This document shows positions 1 through 6,572 of a stretch of 17,201 bases of DNA, in pieces. The stretch is from Kineosphaera sp032229625 (GTDB lineage Bacteria > Actinomycetota > Actinomycetes > Actinomycetales > Dermatophilaceae). The translations under genes and the position numbers were made by a program. Every line of letters begins with the position of its first letter. Position 1 is the stretch's first letter. The stretch covers positions 1-17,201 of the forward strand of contig JAVTVZ010000020.1 of the NCBI GenBank assembly GCA_032229625.1, written 5' to 3'. A model generated the notes under the pieces. It was not told the DNA's origin. It saw nothing but the letters and a program-made list of their open reading frames with translations, and did not search any database.

Positions 1-720
1 GGTCTCGTGGGGCGCGGTCGCGGTCTCACGCACCGAGCGCACGGCGACGACGGCGCAGAAGATGCCGAGCAGCACCCCGACGACGATGTCGCTGACGTGG
101 TGCGCGCCGCGGTAGAAGCGGGCGAACGCGACGAGCACGGGCAGCGCGACGGCGAAGGTGACGATCGTGCGGCGCAGCCAGGCGCGCTCGATACGCAGCG
201 ACAACAGGGCGATCGAGAGCCACAGGGCCATCGCGGCCGCCGCGTGACCGCTGGGGAAGCTCGACGTCGGTGGCGCCTGGTCGGGCCGCGACACCTCGGG
301 CCGCGGTCGGCCGACGAGATGGGTCGCGGTGACGAAGATCGTCGACTCCAGGGTGATCGCCACGAGCGGCACGATGCCGACCCACCACCGTCGGGTCAGG
401 TAGGTGATGAGCAGCGCGAGCACGATCGCCGAGCCGATCGTCCACCACGTGTCGGTCGAGGTCGACCAGATCTTCGTGAGCGTGTTGAGCAGGCCGGTGC
501 GCTCGGCCTCGATCTCCTTGCTCCACGCCTCCTCGGGCCGCAGATCCGCCAACGGGCCCATGATGAGCAGCCCCAGGCCGACGATCACGAGCCACACGAG
601 CAGGCCCGGCAGCACGGCGCGACGCAGCAGCTGCCGCGCGACGCCGCCCACGCCGGGGGAGCGGCGCGGCGGCGGCCAGCGCCTGATCAGGCCGCCCTGG
701 TCGCGTGTCGGAGCGCTCAT
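1..720 (-). CDS. PAP2-family membrane phosphatase (C-terminus beyond window)
   Basis: This is a type 2 phosphatidic acid phosphatase-like integral membrane enzyme, expected to remove phosphate from lipid phosphates such as phosphatidate or undecaprenyl pyrophosphate at the membrane. 240 residues are visible and the frame is still open at base 1. Motif 2 is SFPSGH (His159) and motif 3 is R-x5-H-x3-D in YRGAHHVSD (His207). Motif 1 reads THLVGRPRP, so the usual Lys of K-x6-RP is Thr; I recall other actinobacterial members lacking this Lys, so I do not call it inactive. Several hydrophobic helices surround these motifs. The ATG at 720 is preceded by GGGAGGTGGACCG, a strong ribosome site. It lies 70 bp downstream of a second PAP2 gene on the same strand and is probably its cotranscribed paralogue. 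The substrate is not deducible. Confidence 0.88.
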   Translation of the reverse strand, partial: MSAPTRDQGGLIRRWPPPRRSPGVGGVARQLLRRAVLPGLLVWLVIVGLGLLIMGPLADLRPEEAWSKEIEAERTGLLNTLTKIWSTSTDTWWTIGSAIVLALLITYLTRRWWVGIVPLVAITLESTIFVTATHLVGRPRPEVSRPDQAPPTSSFPSGHAAAAMALWLSIALLSLRIERAWLRRTIVTFAVALPVLVAFARFYRGAHHVSDIVVGVLLGIFCAVVAVRSVRETATAPHET

Positions 721-790
721 CGGTCCACCTCCCGGTCGTGACTGCCGTCGCGGCGAGGTGCCGCGTGCGTCGATGGTGCCCTGTGCGGCC

Positions 791-1537
791 TCAGACCGCA
801 CCCTCGTGTGGGCGGTCGTGTGGGCGGTCGTGTGGGCGGTTGTGTGGGCGGTCGTGTGGTCGGCCCTGACGACGCCGCATCCCATGGGCGTAGCCGGTCC
901 ACGACGAATACGTCAGCGCCACCGCGAGCAGCACCCCCGCCACCGTGTCCGAGGGGTAGTGCACGCCGAGATACACGCGGTCCGCCATCGTCGCGACGAT
1001 CGTCAGCGCGAGGGCGAGCAGCGCGGCGCGCCGGGCGGTGCGGCCCAGCAGCGGCCAGACCAGGACGAGCATCGTCGTGCCCGCCATCGTCACGTTGAAG
1101 ACGTGACCGGAGGGGAAGCTGTAGCCGGGGGCGTGCGAGATCGCGTCCTGCACGACGGGCCGGGCCCGCTGGACGATCAGCTTGACGTCGAGGCCGAGAT
1201 TCCACCCGACGAGGGCCGTGGCCACGGCCCAGAGCGTGCGGCCCCGCAGCCCGCGGCGCCACGTCCACACGACCAGGGGCAGCGACGCGGCATACACGTG
1301 CCAGGGCTGGAAGATCTCCTGCCAGATCAGGAGCGCGGAGCGCAGCGCCGGACGGTGCCGGGTGTAGTCGGTCGCCGCGGCGATGACGCCCTCGTCGAGC
1401 CGGTGCAGCGGGGCAAAGCCGGACTGCACGAGGCCCGCGATGACCGCGACCGGCACGCACGTCACGACAGCGGTCAGCAGGCCCCGCCCGACGCTGGGGG
1501 CGAACCGCGCCCACCACGAGGGGCGCGGCTCAGCCAA
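791..1537 (-). CDS. PAP2-family phosphatase with His-rich repeat tail
   Basis: This is a second PAP2-superfamily membrane phosphatase, about 248 residues. All three motifs are present: K119-LIVQRA-RP, GYSFPSGH (His145) and R-VYLGV-HYPSD (His193). Membrane helices flank each motif. The C-terminus is a tandem run of Arg-Pro-His-Asp/Asn encoded by five 12-bp DNA repeats. The start is uncertain. I chose the TTG at 1537, which overlaps the end of the upstream lipid-kinase gene by 8 bases and suggests translational coupling. The open frame extends further upstream, but only through kinase coding sequence. Kinase and phosphatase families work in opposite directions on the phosphatidate/diacylglycerol pool, so the pairing suggests lipid phosphate turnover. 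That pathway is inference, since PAP2 substrates vary widely. Confidence 0.85.
   Translation of the reverse strand: MAEPRPSWWARFAPSVGRGLLTAVVTCVPVAVIAGLVQSGFAPLHRLDEGVIAAATDYTRHRPALRSALLIWQEIFQPWHVYAASLPLVVWTWRRGLRGRTLWAVATALVGWNLGLDVKLIVQRARPVVQDAISHAPGYSFPSGHVFNVTMAGTTMLVLVWPLLGRTARRAALLALALTIVATMADRVYLGVHYPSDTVAGVLLAVALTYSSWTGYAHGMRRRQGRPHDRPHNRPHDRPHDRPHEGAV
804..863. repeat. Five 12-bp tandem repeats in PAP2 gene
   Basis: Five consecutive 12-bp units of the form tcgtgtgggcgg (804-815, 816-827, 828-839, 840-851, 852-863). The fourth starts tt instead of tc, and the last reads gtggtcgg at its end. On the minus strand they encode the C-terminal RPHD/RPHN tail of the PAP2 protein. As a multiple of three, the repeat can change copy number without breaking the frame. 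Confidence 0.95.
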
Positions 1538-2600
1538 CGCGCACCGTGAGGGCGCCGGGCTTGACGTGGAAGTCCAGCGCGTGGGCCGGCCCGATGGGGT
1601 CGCCGTCGAGCTGGACCTCCTGGGTCTGGGCGAGCGTGAGGTGCATCGCGCGGCAGCGGTGGTGCTCGATGCGGCTGTGACCGCGACGGTTGCGCGTGAG
1701 GATCGACGCCCCGACGGAGGCCCAGCCCACGAGCCCCTTCGGGGAGAGCATGACGACGTCGAGCTCGCCGTCGGCGACCTGCGCGTCGGGCAGCAGCTCG
1801 ACCCCGCCCTGCAGGCGGCCGACGTTGCCGACGACGACCGTGCGCACGCGGCGGCGGAAGGGCGGGTGGTCGTCGATCTTCGCGTCGACGGCGAAGCGCT
1901 TGCCGTTGAGGTGCTTGACGCCCGCGACCACATAGGCCGGCCAGCCGAACTGGGCCTTGAGACGCTCCGGGGCGTCGGCCATGACAGAGGCGTCGAAGCC
2001 CATGCCGGCCATGACGAGGAAGAAGTAGTCGCTCTCCTGGTCCTGCGTCGCGTCGGGCCGCACGCGGATCGCGCCGACGTCGATGGCCAGGTCCTTGCCG
2101 GTCAACGCGACCTGCAGGGCGCGCCCGAGGTCGTCGACGGGCAGGTCGAGGTTGCGGGCCAGCAGGTTGCCGGTGCCGCCCGGCAGCAGCCCCATCGGCA
2201 CGTCCCCGTCGAGGAGACCGGCGGCGACCGCGCGGACGGTGCCGTCGCCCCCGAGGGCGCACACGAGGCTCGCGCCGCGCTCGACGGCCTCGCGGGCCTG
2301 ACCGGTGCCCGGGTCGTCCTTCGTGGTCTCCAGCCAGATCGGCTCGCCCCACCGCGCGTCGGCGCACACCCCGGCGACGCGGGCGCGGACCTGCGCCACG
2401 TCGTCGAACTTCGTGGGGTTGACGACGATCGCCGCACGCGGCAGATCCTGCCCGTCCTCCCGGGGGGCGGGCAGGGACTCCAGCGACTCGCGCCGCTGCT
2501 GCCGCGCGCGGGTGCGGCTGCGCTGGTTGCCCAGGAGCATCAGGAGCAGGCCGACGACGAGACAGACGACGGCGACCACGACGAGCTGACTCGTATCCAC
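1530..2600 (-). CDS. Membrane-anchored diacylglycerol/lipid kinase (DagK catalytic family)
   Basis: This is a member of the YegS/DgkB/LCB5 lipid-kinase family, about 356 residues, expected to phosphorylate diacylglycerol or a related lipid using ATP. The nucleotide-binding signature GGDGT is at residues 117-121 and PGGTGN at 140-145. An earlier VVNPTK segment opens the catalytic domain. Residues about 4-22 form one hydrophobic helix followed by a basic stretch (RSRTRARQQRR), so the enzyme looks anchored to the inner face of the membrane; most family members lack such an anchor. The GTG at 2600 is chosen because it retains this helix and because TACCGT lies six bases upstream, a leaderless arrangement; there is no clear Shine-Dalgarno site. 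It heads a leftward cluster with two PAP2 genes and overlaps the next gene by 8 bases. Confidence 0.88.
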   Translation of the reverse strand: MDTSQLVVVAVVCLVVGLLLMLLGNQRSRTRARQQRRESLESLPAPREDGQDLPRAAIVVNPTKFDDVAQVRARVAGVCADARWGEPIWLETTKDDPGTGQAREAVERGASLVCALGGDGTVRAVAAGLLDGDVPMGLLPGGTGNLLARNLDLPVDDLGRALQVALTGKDLAIDVGAIRVRPDATQDQESDYFFLVMAGMGFDASVMADAPERLKAQFGWPAYVVAGVKHLNGKRFAVDAKIDDHPPFRRRVRTVVVGNVGRLQGGVELLPDAQVADGELDVVMLSPKGLVGWASVGASILTRNRRGHSRIEHHRCRAMHLTLAQTQEVQLDGDPIGPAHALDFHVKPGALTVRVG

Positions 2601-2606
2601 CGTCCG

Positions 2607-2612
2607 ACGGTA
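2607..2612 (-). promoter_or_regulatory. Candidate -10 box of leaderless lipid-kinase promoter
   Basis: On the minus strand TACCGT is followed by six bases and then the GTG start at 2600. A -10 TANNNT hexamer ending 6-7 bases before a start codon is the usual actinobacterial leaderless layout. No convincing -35 box is visible. The same hexamer recurs at 6512-6517. Confidence 0.45.
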
Positions 2613-2680
2613 CTCCGCGCAGGTGTCCCGCGCCCCGCGGTGTGTGCGTCGCGGCCCGGCCTGCGTGGCGTGTGCTTGTC

Positions 2681-2710
2681 GTCTGCGCCGTGTCTGCGCC
2701 GTGTCTGCGC
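2681..2710. repeat. 11-bp tandem repeat between lipid kinase and serS
   Basis: The unit gtctgcgccgt occurs at 2681-2691 and 2692-2702, followed by a partial copy at 2703-2710. It lies in the divergent intergenic region. Function unknown; it may be simple slippage. Confidence 0.85.
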
Positions 2711-2783
2711 GCCGGCGGCGGTCGCAGGGCACCGTGCGGGGGCGCGCCGCGAAACTGGTTCGAGGGGCACAGGGTCGCGCCAG

Positions 2784-2789
2784 TAGTCT
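2784..2789 (+). promoter_or_regulatory. Candidate -10 box of leaderless serS promoter
   Basis: TAGTCT ends seven bases before the GTG start of serS at 2797, which fits a transcript beginning at or next to the start codon. No Shine-Dalgarno sequence precedes that GTG, which supports leaderless expression. A weak -35-like TTCGAG is at 2759-2764, at a longer than usual 19-bp spacing. Confidence 0.5.
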
Positions 2790-2796
2790 GAAACGC

Positions 2797-4116
2797 GTGA
2801 TCGACATCAAGGTGCTTCGGGAGGATCCGCAGGCCGTGCGCGCGTCGCAGCAGGCCCGCGGGGAGGACGTGACGGTGGTCGACGCCGTCCTGGAGGCCGA
2901 CGAGCGGCGCCGCAGCTCGCTCGCGGAATACGAGTCGGTCCGGGCCGAGCAGAACAGGGTGAGCAAGTCCGTCGGGCCGCTCATGGGCCGGCTGAAGAAG
3001 GCCGAGAAGGCCGGCGAGGACACGACGGCCCTGGCCGCGCAGGCGCAGGAGGCCCGCGCCGCGGGCGCGCAGCTCTCGGCCCGGGTCAAAGAGCTCGAGG
3101 CCGCCAAGGACGAGGCGCAGACGCAGCTGTCGGCGCTGCTGCGGCGGATCGGCAACATCGTCATCGAGGGCGTGCCGGCCGGCGGCGAGGACGACTTCGC
3201 GGTGCTCGACACCGTGGGCGCGCCGCGGGACTTCGCCGCGGAGGGTTTCGAGCCGCTCGACCACGTCGACCTCCTCGAGGGCCTCGGGGGTCTCGACCTC
3301 GCCCGCGGCACGAAGGTCGCGGAGTCGCGCTTCTACTACCTCGTCGGTCAGGGCGCCCGCCTCGAGCAGGCGATGCTCAACCTCGCGCTCGACCGCGCCT
3401 ACGACGCCGGCTTCACCCAGCTCGGCGTGCCGACCCTGGTCAACCAGCGGTCGATGGAGGGCGCGGGCTTCCTCGACGCGCACGCCGACGAGGTCTACAA
3501 GCTCGGCACGGACGACCTCTATCTGACCGGCACCTCCGAGGTCGCGCTCGCCGGGCTGCACACCGACGAGATCATCGATCTGACGGACGGGCCGAAGCTG
3601 TATACCGCGTGCTCGACGTGCTATCGACGCGAGGCGGGCAGCTACGGCAAGGACACCCGCGGCATCATCCGGGTGCACCAGTTCCAGAAGGTCGAGATGT
3701 TCGTCTACTGCCGACCGGAGGACGCGGTCGCGCAGCACGAGGCGCTCCTGGGGCACGAGCGGGCGATGCTCGACCTCATGGAGATCCCCTACCGCGTCAT
3801 CGACGTCGCCGCGGGTGACCTCGGCGGGCCGGCGGCGCGCAAGTTCGACTGCGAGGGCTGGGTGCCCACCCAGGGCAAGTATCGGGAACTGACCTCGACG
3901 TCGAACTGCACGACGTATCAGGCGCGTCGCCTGGGCATCCGCGAGCGCGGCGAGGGCGGCACCCGGACCGTCGCGACCCTCAACGGCACGCTCGCGACGA
4001 CCCGCTGGCTCGTCGCGATCCTGGAGAACCACCAGCAGGCCGACGGCTCGGTCGTCGTGCCCGAGGCGCTGCGGCCCTACCTGCGCACCGACCGGCTCGT
4101 GCCCGGCGGCCGCTGA
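2797..4116 (+). CDS. serS: Seryl-tRNA synthetase
   Basis: This is a class II aminoacyl-tRNA synthetase that activates serine with ATP and charges tRNA-Ser (and tRNA-Sec where present) in the cytoplasm. At 439 residues it is near the usual length of about 420-430. The start VIDIKVLREDP matches the family N-terminus, and residues about 30-100 form the charged coiled-coil tRNA-binding arm. The catalytic core shows LTGTSEVAL, motif 2 around R277-R278-E279 (YRREAGSYGKDTRG) with VHQFQKVEMF after it, the STSNCTTYQARR stretch, and motif 3 near the C-terminus (LNGTLATTRWLVAILENHQ). A GTG start is chosen by homology and by the TAGTCT box seven bases upstream. The frame is open further upstream, but that extension is low-complexity intergenic sequence. 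It diverges from the lipid-kinase gene and is followed after 12 bases by a sensor kinase. Confidence 0.98.
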   Translation: MIDIKVLREDPQAVRASQQARGEDVTVVDAVLEADERRRSSLAEYESVRAEQNRVSKSVGPLMGRLKKAEKAGEDTTALAAQAQEARAAGAQLSARVKELEAAKDEAQTQLSALLRRIGNIVIEGVPAGGEDDFAVLDTVGAPRDFAAEGFEPLDHVDLLEGLGGLDLARGTKVAESRFYYLVGQGARLEQAMLNLALDRAYDAGFTQLGVPTLVNQRSMEGAGFLDAHADEVYKLGTDDLYLTGTSEVALAGLHTDEIIDLTDGPKLYTACSTCYRREAGSYGKDTRGIIRVHQFQKVEMFVYCRPEDAVAQHEALLGHERAMLDLMEIPYRVIDVAAGDLGGPAARKFDCEGWVPTQGKYRELTSTSNCTTYQARRLGIRERGEGGTRTVATLNGTLATTRWLVAILENHQQADGSVVVPEALRPYLRTDRLVPGGR

Positions 4117-4128
4117 GCGAGCGCGTCC

Positions 4129-5589
4129 GTGGTGTCGGTCGCCGGAGGCGCCCCTCGCGCCGGTGGTCCCTCGGGTCTGCGCGAGGGGCCGCCCGGCGCC
4201 GCCCGGGGCCGACTCGAGAGTGTCGCGCGGTGGATGGGCGTCGAGGAGGAGTGGGAGCGCGTACCCGGCCCCGGCGCGCCCGGTCAGGACCGGCGGATCG
4301 CCGCGGCCTTCCTCGTGCTCGTCGTCGCCACCCTGGAGCTGCTGCGCAGCCTCGGCGCGACCGCCGATCAGGGCCGGCCGCTGTGGCAGCAATACGCGAT
4401 CCTCCTGGCGGCCGTCGCGCCGCTGGTCGTGCGGCGCCGGTATCCGCTGTCGGTGGCGCTCGCGACGCAGGCCGCGTTCTTCCTCGTCGCCCTGACGATG
4501 CCCGGGCTGGGGTATTCGCTGGTCATCCAGTTCTTGTGCTTCTACGGGCTCTACAGCGGGGTGGCGTGGGCGCGGGATCGGCGGGCGCTGCTCGTGCTGC
4601 TCGGCGGCGTCTTCGTCTTCATGGCCGGGTGGCTCGCGTGGGACTTCGCGCTCGGCAACTCGATGGCCCAGCTCACCACCGACGCGGCCACCCGCGGCGC
4701 CGACGGGCCGCTGTCGCCCGCGGTCGCGTGGATCGTCTACACGCTGCTCATCAACGTCGTCTTCTTCGGCGGGGCGGTGCTGCTCGGGCAGAGCGCGTGG
4801 CACGGCGCGCGGCGCGGCGCGATCGTCGCCAAGCAGGCCACGACGATCGTCGCGCAGGCCGAGGAGCTGCGCGATCAGGCCGTCGTCGACGAGCGGCTGC
4901 GGATCGCCCGCGAGCTGCACGACGTCGTCGCTCATCACGTCTCCGTCATGGGCGTGCAGGCCGCCGCGGCCCGGCGCGTGCTCGACCGGCGCCCCGAGGC
5001 CGCGGCCCAGTCGCTGCGGCACATCGAGGACGCCTCCCGGCAGGCCGTCACCGAGCTGCGCACCCTGCTGGGGTCGCTGCGCACAGTGCGGCCCGGGCAG
5101 ACCCCGCAGGCGCGCGAACCCGGGCCGGGCATCGCCGCCATCGCCGACCTGTGCGCGGCCGCGCAGACGCCCGGATTCGACGTCGGCTTCGACCTCGTCG
5201 CCGAGCCCGACGACGCGCTCGACGCCGTGCCCGCGCCCATGGCCCTGTCCGTCTACCGGATCGTGCAGGAGGCGCTGTCCAACGTGCGCAAGCACTCCAG
5301 CGCCAACCGCGTCGGCGTCGTCGTGCGCGTGCGGCACGACCCGGCGGCGGGTGGGGCCGGTGGGCCGGGACCGGCGGGGGGCTCTCGCGGGGCCGCCGGG
5401 TATGTCGAGGCGGAGGTCGTCGACAACGGGCGCCCCGTGCCGGGGTCGTCGGGCAGCGGCGTCGGCCTGCTCGGGATGCGGGAGCGCGCCGCGTCGCACG
5501 GCGGGGTCGTCGAGACCGGGCCGCGATTCTCCTCGCCGGGGTATCGCGTGCGGGCGAGATTCCCGCTACCGGCTCGGGTGGAGCAGTGA
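4129..5589 (+). CDS. Two-component sensor histidine kinase (NarL/DesK type)
   Basis: This is a membrane sensor kinase of the HisKA_3 class that autophosphorylates on His and passes phosphate to the regulator encoded next door. The N-terminal half (residues about 60-230) has several hydrophobic helices and no large external domain, suggesting sensing within or at the membrane. A short linker helix leads to the dimerisation/phosphoacceptor segment ARELHDVVAHHVSVMG with His264. The ATPase domain has the N-box EALSNVRKHSS (Asn385), then VVDNG (about 431-434) and GVGLLGMRER. The start is uncertain: GTG at 4129 is 12 bases after serS, but ATG at 4234 (residue 36) is a good alternative because the first 35 residues are Gly/Pro/Arg-rich and look unconserved. 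Neither has a strong ribosome site. The signal is unknown; the neighbouring exporter hints at an ion, drug or envelope stress. Confidence 0.92.
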   Translation: MVSVAGGAPRAGGPSGLREGPPGAARGRLESVARWMGVEEEWERVPGPGAPGQDRRIAAAFLVLVVATLELLRSLGATADQGRPLWQQYAILLAAVAPLVVRRRYPLSVALATQAAFFLVALTMPGLGYSLVIQFLCFYGLYSGVAWARDRRALLVLLGGVFVFMAGWLAWDFALGNSMAQLTTDAATRGADGPLSPAVAWIVYTLLINVVFFGGAVLLGQSAWHGARRGAIVAKQATTIVAQAEELRDQAVVDERLRIARELHDVVAHHVSVMGVQAAAARRVLDRRPEAAAQSLRHIEDASRQAVTELRTLLGSLRTVRPGQTPQAREPGPGIAAIADLCAAAQTPGFDVGFDLVAEPDDALDAVPAPMALSVYRIVQEALSNVRKHSSANRVGVVVRVRHDPAAGGAGGPGPAGGSRGAAGYVEAEVVDNGRPVPGSSGSGVGLLGMRERAASHGGVVETGPRFSSPGYRVRARFPLPARVEQ

Positions 5590-5632
5590 CCGGGGACGAC
5601 AGCGACCGGGGGCCGACAGTGGGAGGGATGAC

Positions 5633-6460
5633 GTGGCAGGTCAGGCAGTGACGGGGAGCGGGACATCGCAGGTGCCGGAGGCGTCGCAGACGCCGGATGG
5701 CGGGGCGCTGCGCGTGCTGCTCGTCGACGACCAGCGGCTCGTCCGCTCGGGCTTCCAGCTCATGCTCTCGGTCGAGGACGACATCGAGGTCGTCGGTGAG
5801 GCCTCCGACGGGCTGGAGGCCGTCGAGCTGGTCGGCGCGCTGGCGCCGGACGTCGTGCTCATGGACGTGCAGATGCCGCGGCTCGACGGCATCGAGGCGA
5901 CGTCCCGGATCGTCGCGTCCGGGCCGGGGGCGCCGCGCGTCGTCATCCTGACGACCTTCGACCAGGACGACTACCTCTTCGCGGGGCTGGCGGCCGGGGC
6001 CAGCGGCTTCCTGCTGAAGAACTGCGAGCCCGACCAGCTCGTCGAGGCGATCCGCGCGGTCGGTCACGGGCACGCGCTGCTCGCCCCGGAGGTGACGCGC
6101 CGGGTCATCGCCCGGATGGTCGAGCCCGGCGACGATCGCCGCGACGGGGACGGCTCCGGTCGTGACGGCGATGCCGGTCGTGACGGCGATGCCGGTCGTG
6201 ACGGCGATGCCGGGCGATCCGCGCCGACGCGCTCCACGGAGCACGAGGCGGCCCTCGCACGCCTGACCGACCGCGAGCACGAGGTGCTCACGCTGCTGGC
6301 CCGGGGCCGCGCCAACGCCGAGATCGCCAAGGAGCTGTACCTGGGTGAGGCGACCGTCAAGACCCACGTCTCCAACGTGCTGAGCAAGCTGCACCTGCGT
6401 GACCGCGTGCAGGCGGTCGTCTTCGCCTACGAGGCGGGGGTCATCCTTCCGGGGGAGTAG
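5633..6460 (+). CDS. LuxR/NarL-type response regulator
   Basis: This is a DNA-binding response regulator of 275 residues, partner of the kinase just upstream. The receiver domain starts at about residue 28 (LRVLLVDDQRLVRSGF). The phosphoacceptor is Asp78 in VVLMDVQMPRLDG, followed by ILTTFD and the conserved Lys in FLLKNCEPDQL. The C-terminal helix-turn-helix is LTDREHEVLTLLARG through EATVKTHVSNVLSKL. The linker between domains is longer than usual and contains three identical GRDGDA repeats. The GTG at 5633 is chosen because GGGAGGG lies five bases upstream; about 25 disordered residues precede the receiver. It is 43 bp after the kinase and likely cotranscribed with it. The probable target is the ABC exporter operon downstream (inference). 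Confidence 0.95.
   Translation: MAGQAVTGSGTSQVPEASQTPDGGALRVLLVDDQRLVRSGFQLMLSVEDDIEVVGEASDGLEAVELVGALAPDVVLMDVQMPRLDGIEATSRIVASGPGAPRVVILTTFDQDDYLFAGLAAGASGFLLKNCEPDQLVEAIRAVGHGHALLAPEVTRRVIARMVEPGDDRRDGDGSGRDGDAGRDGDAGRDGDAGRSAPTRSTEHEAALARLTDREHEVLTLLARGRANAEIAKELYLGEATVKTHVSNVLSKLHLRDRVQAVVFAYEAGVILPGE
6156..6209. repeat. Three perfect 18-bp tandem repeats in regulator linker
   Basis: The unit ccggtcgtgacggcgatg occurs three times without a mismatch (6156-6173, 6174-6191, 6192-6209), followed by a degenerate fourth start. It encodes Gly-Arg-Asp-Gly-Asp-Ala repeats in the linker between receiver and DNA-binding domains. Perfect identity points to recent duplication. Confidence 0.97.
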
Positions 6461-6479
6461 CCCGGGCACCGGACCCCCC

Positions 6480-6502
6480 GCGCGGCTGATCCGCCGCCGC
6501 GC
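6480..6502 (+). terminator. GC hairpin after the response regulator
   Basis: A perfect 7-bp stem (gcgcggc at 6480-6486 with gccgcgc at 6496-6502) encloses a 9-base loop, 20 bases after the regulator stop codon. There is no T-run, as is common in very GC-rich genomes. It could attenuate or end the two-component transcript before the exporter genes. Confidence 0.4.
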
Positions 6503-6511
6503 CCGGCCTCC

Positions 6512-6517
6512 TACCGT
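6512..6517 (+). promoter_or_regulatory. Candidate -10 box ahead of the ABC exporter genes
   Basis: TACCGT is followed by exactly seven bases and an ATG at 6525, the leaderless layout also seen for serS. CCTCC and GGAGG flank it as a short inverted repeat (6507-6522 region). No clear -35 box is seen. This may be where the response regulator acts, but no binding motif is evident. Confidence 0.4.
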
Positions 6518-6524
6518 GGAGGTC

Positions 6525-6572
6525 ATGGCACCAGGCAGGCAGATCCGCGCGGGAGAGGGACGACGATGCTGA
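6525..6572 (+). CDS. Possible 15-codon leaderless upstream ORF (leader peptide)
   Basis: An ATG at 6525, seven bases after the TACCGT box, opens a 15-codon frame (MAPGRQIRAGEGRRC) that stops with TGA at 6570-6572. It overlaps the first codons of the ATPase gene, whose ATG is at 6566. The only Shine-Dalgarno-like GGAGG ends two bases before the ATG, too close to work, so it could be translated only from a leaderless transcript. The peptide has no recognisable motif. If real, its translation would be coupled to the ATPase start. It could equally be a chance frame. Confidence 0.3.
   Translation: MAPGRQIRAGEGRRC

Noticed and set aside
182..330. Loss of the motif 1 Lys in the first PAP2 protein as proof of inactivity
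   Set aside because: The PSGH and R-x5-H-x3-D motifs are intact, and to my knowledge other actinobacterial PAP2 proteins lack this Lys too.
1474..5499. Very long open frame on the minus strand (over 1300 codons)
   Set aside because: It runs antisense through serS, the histidine kinase and part of the lipid kinase. Its product is Arg/Gly/Pro/His-rich without any domain, a known artefact of very high GC content. Similar antisense frames at 5048-7291, 9053-10900, 11394-12965 and 13540-15909 are rejected for the same reason.
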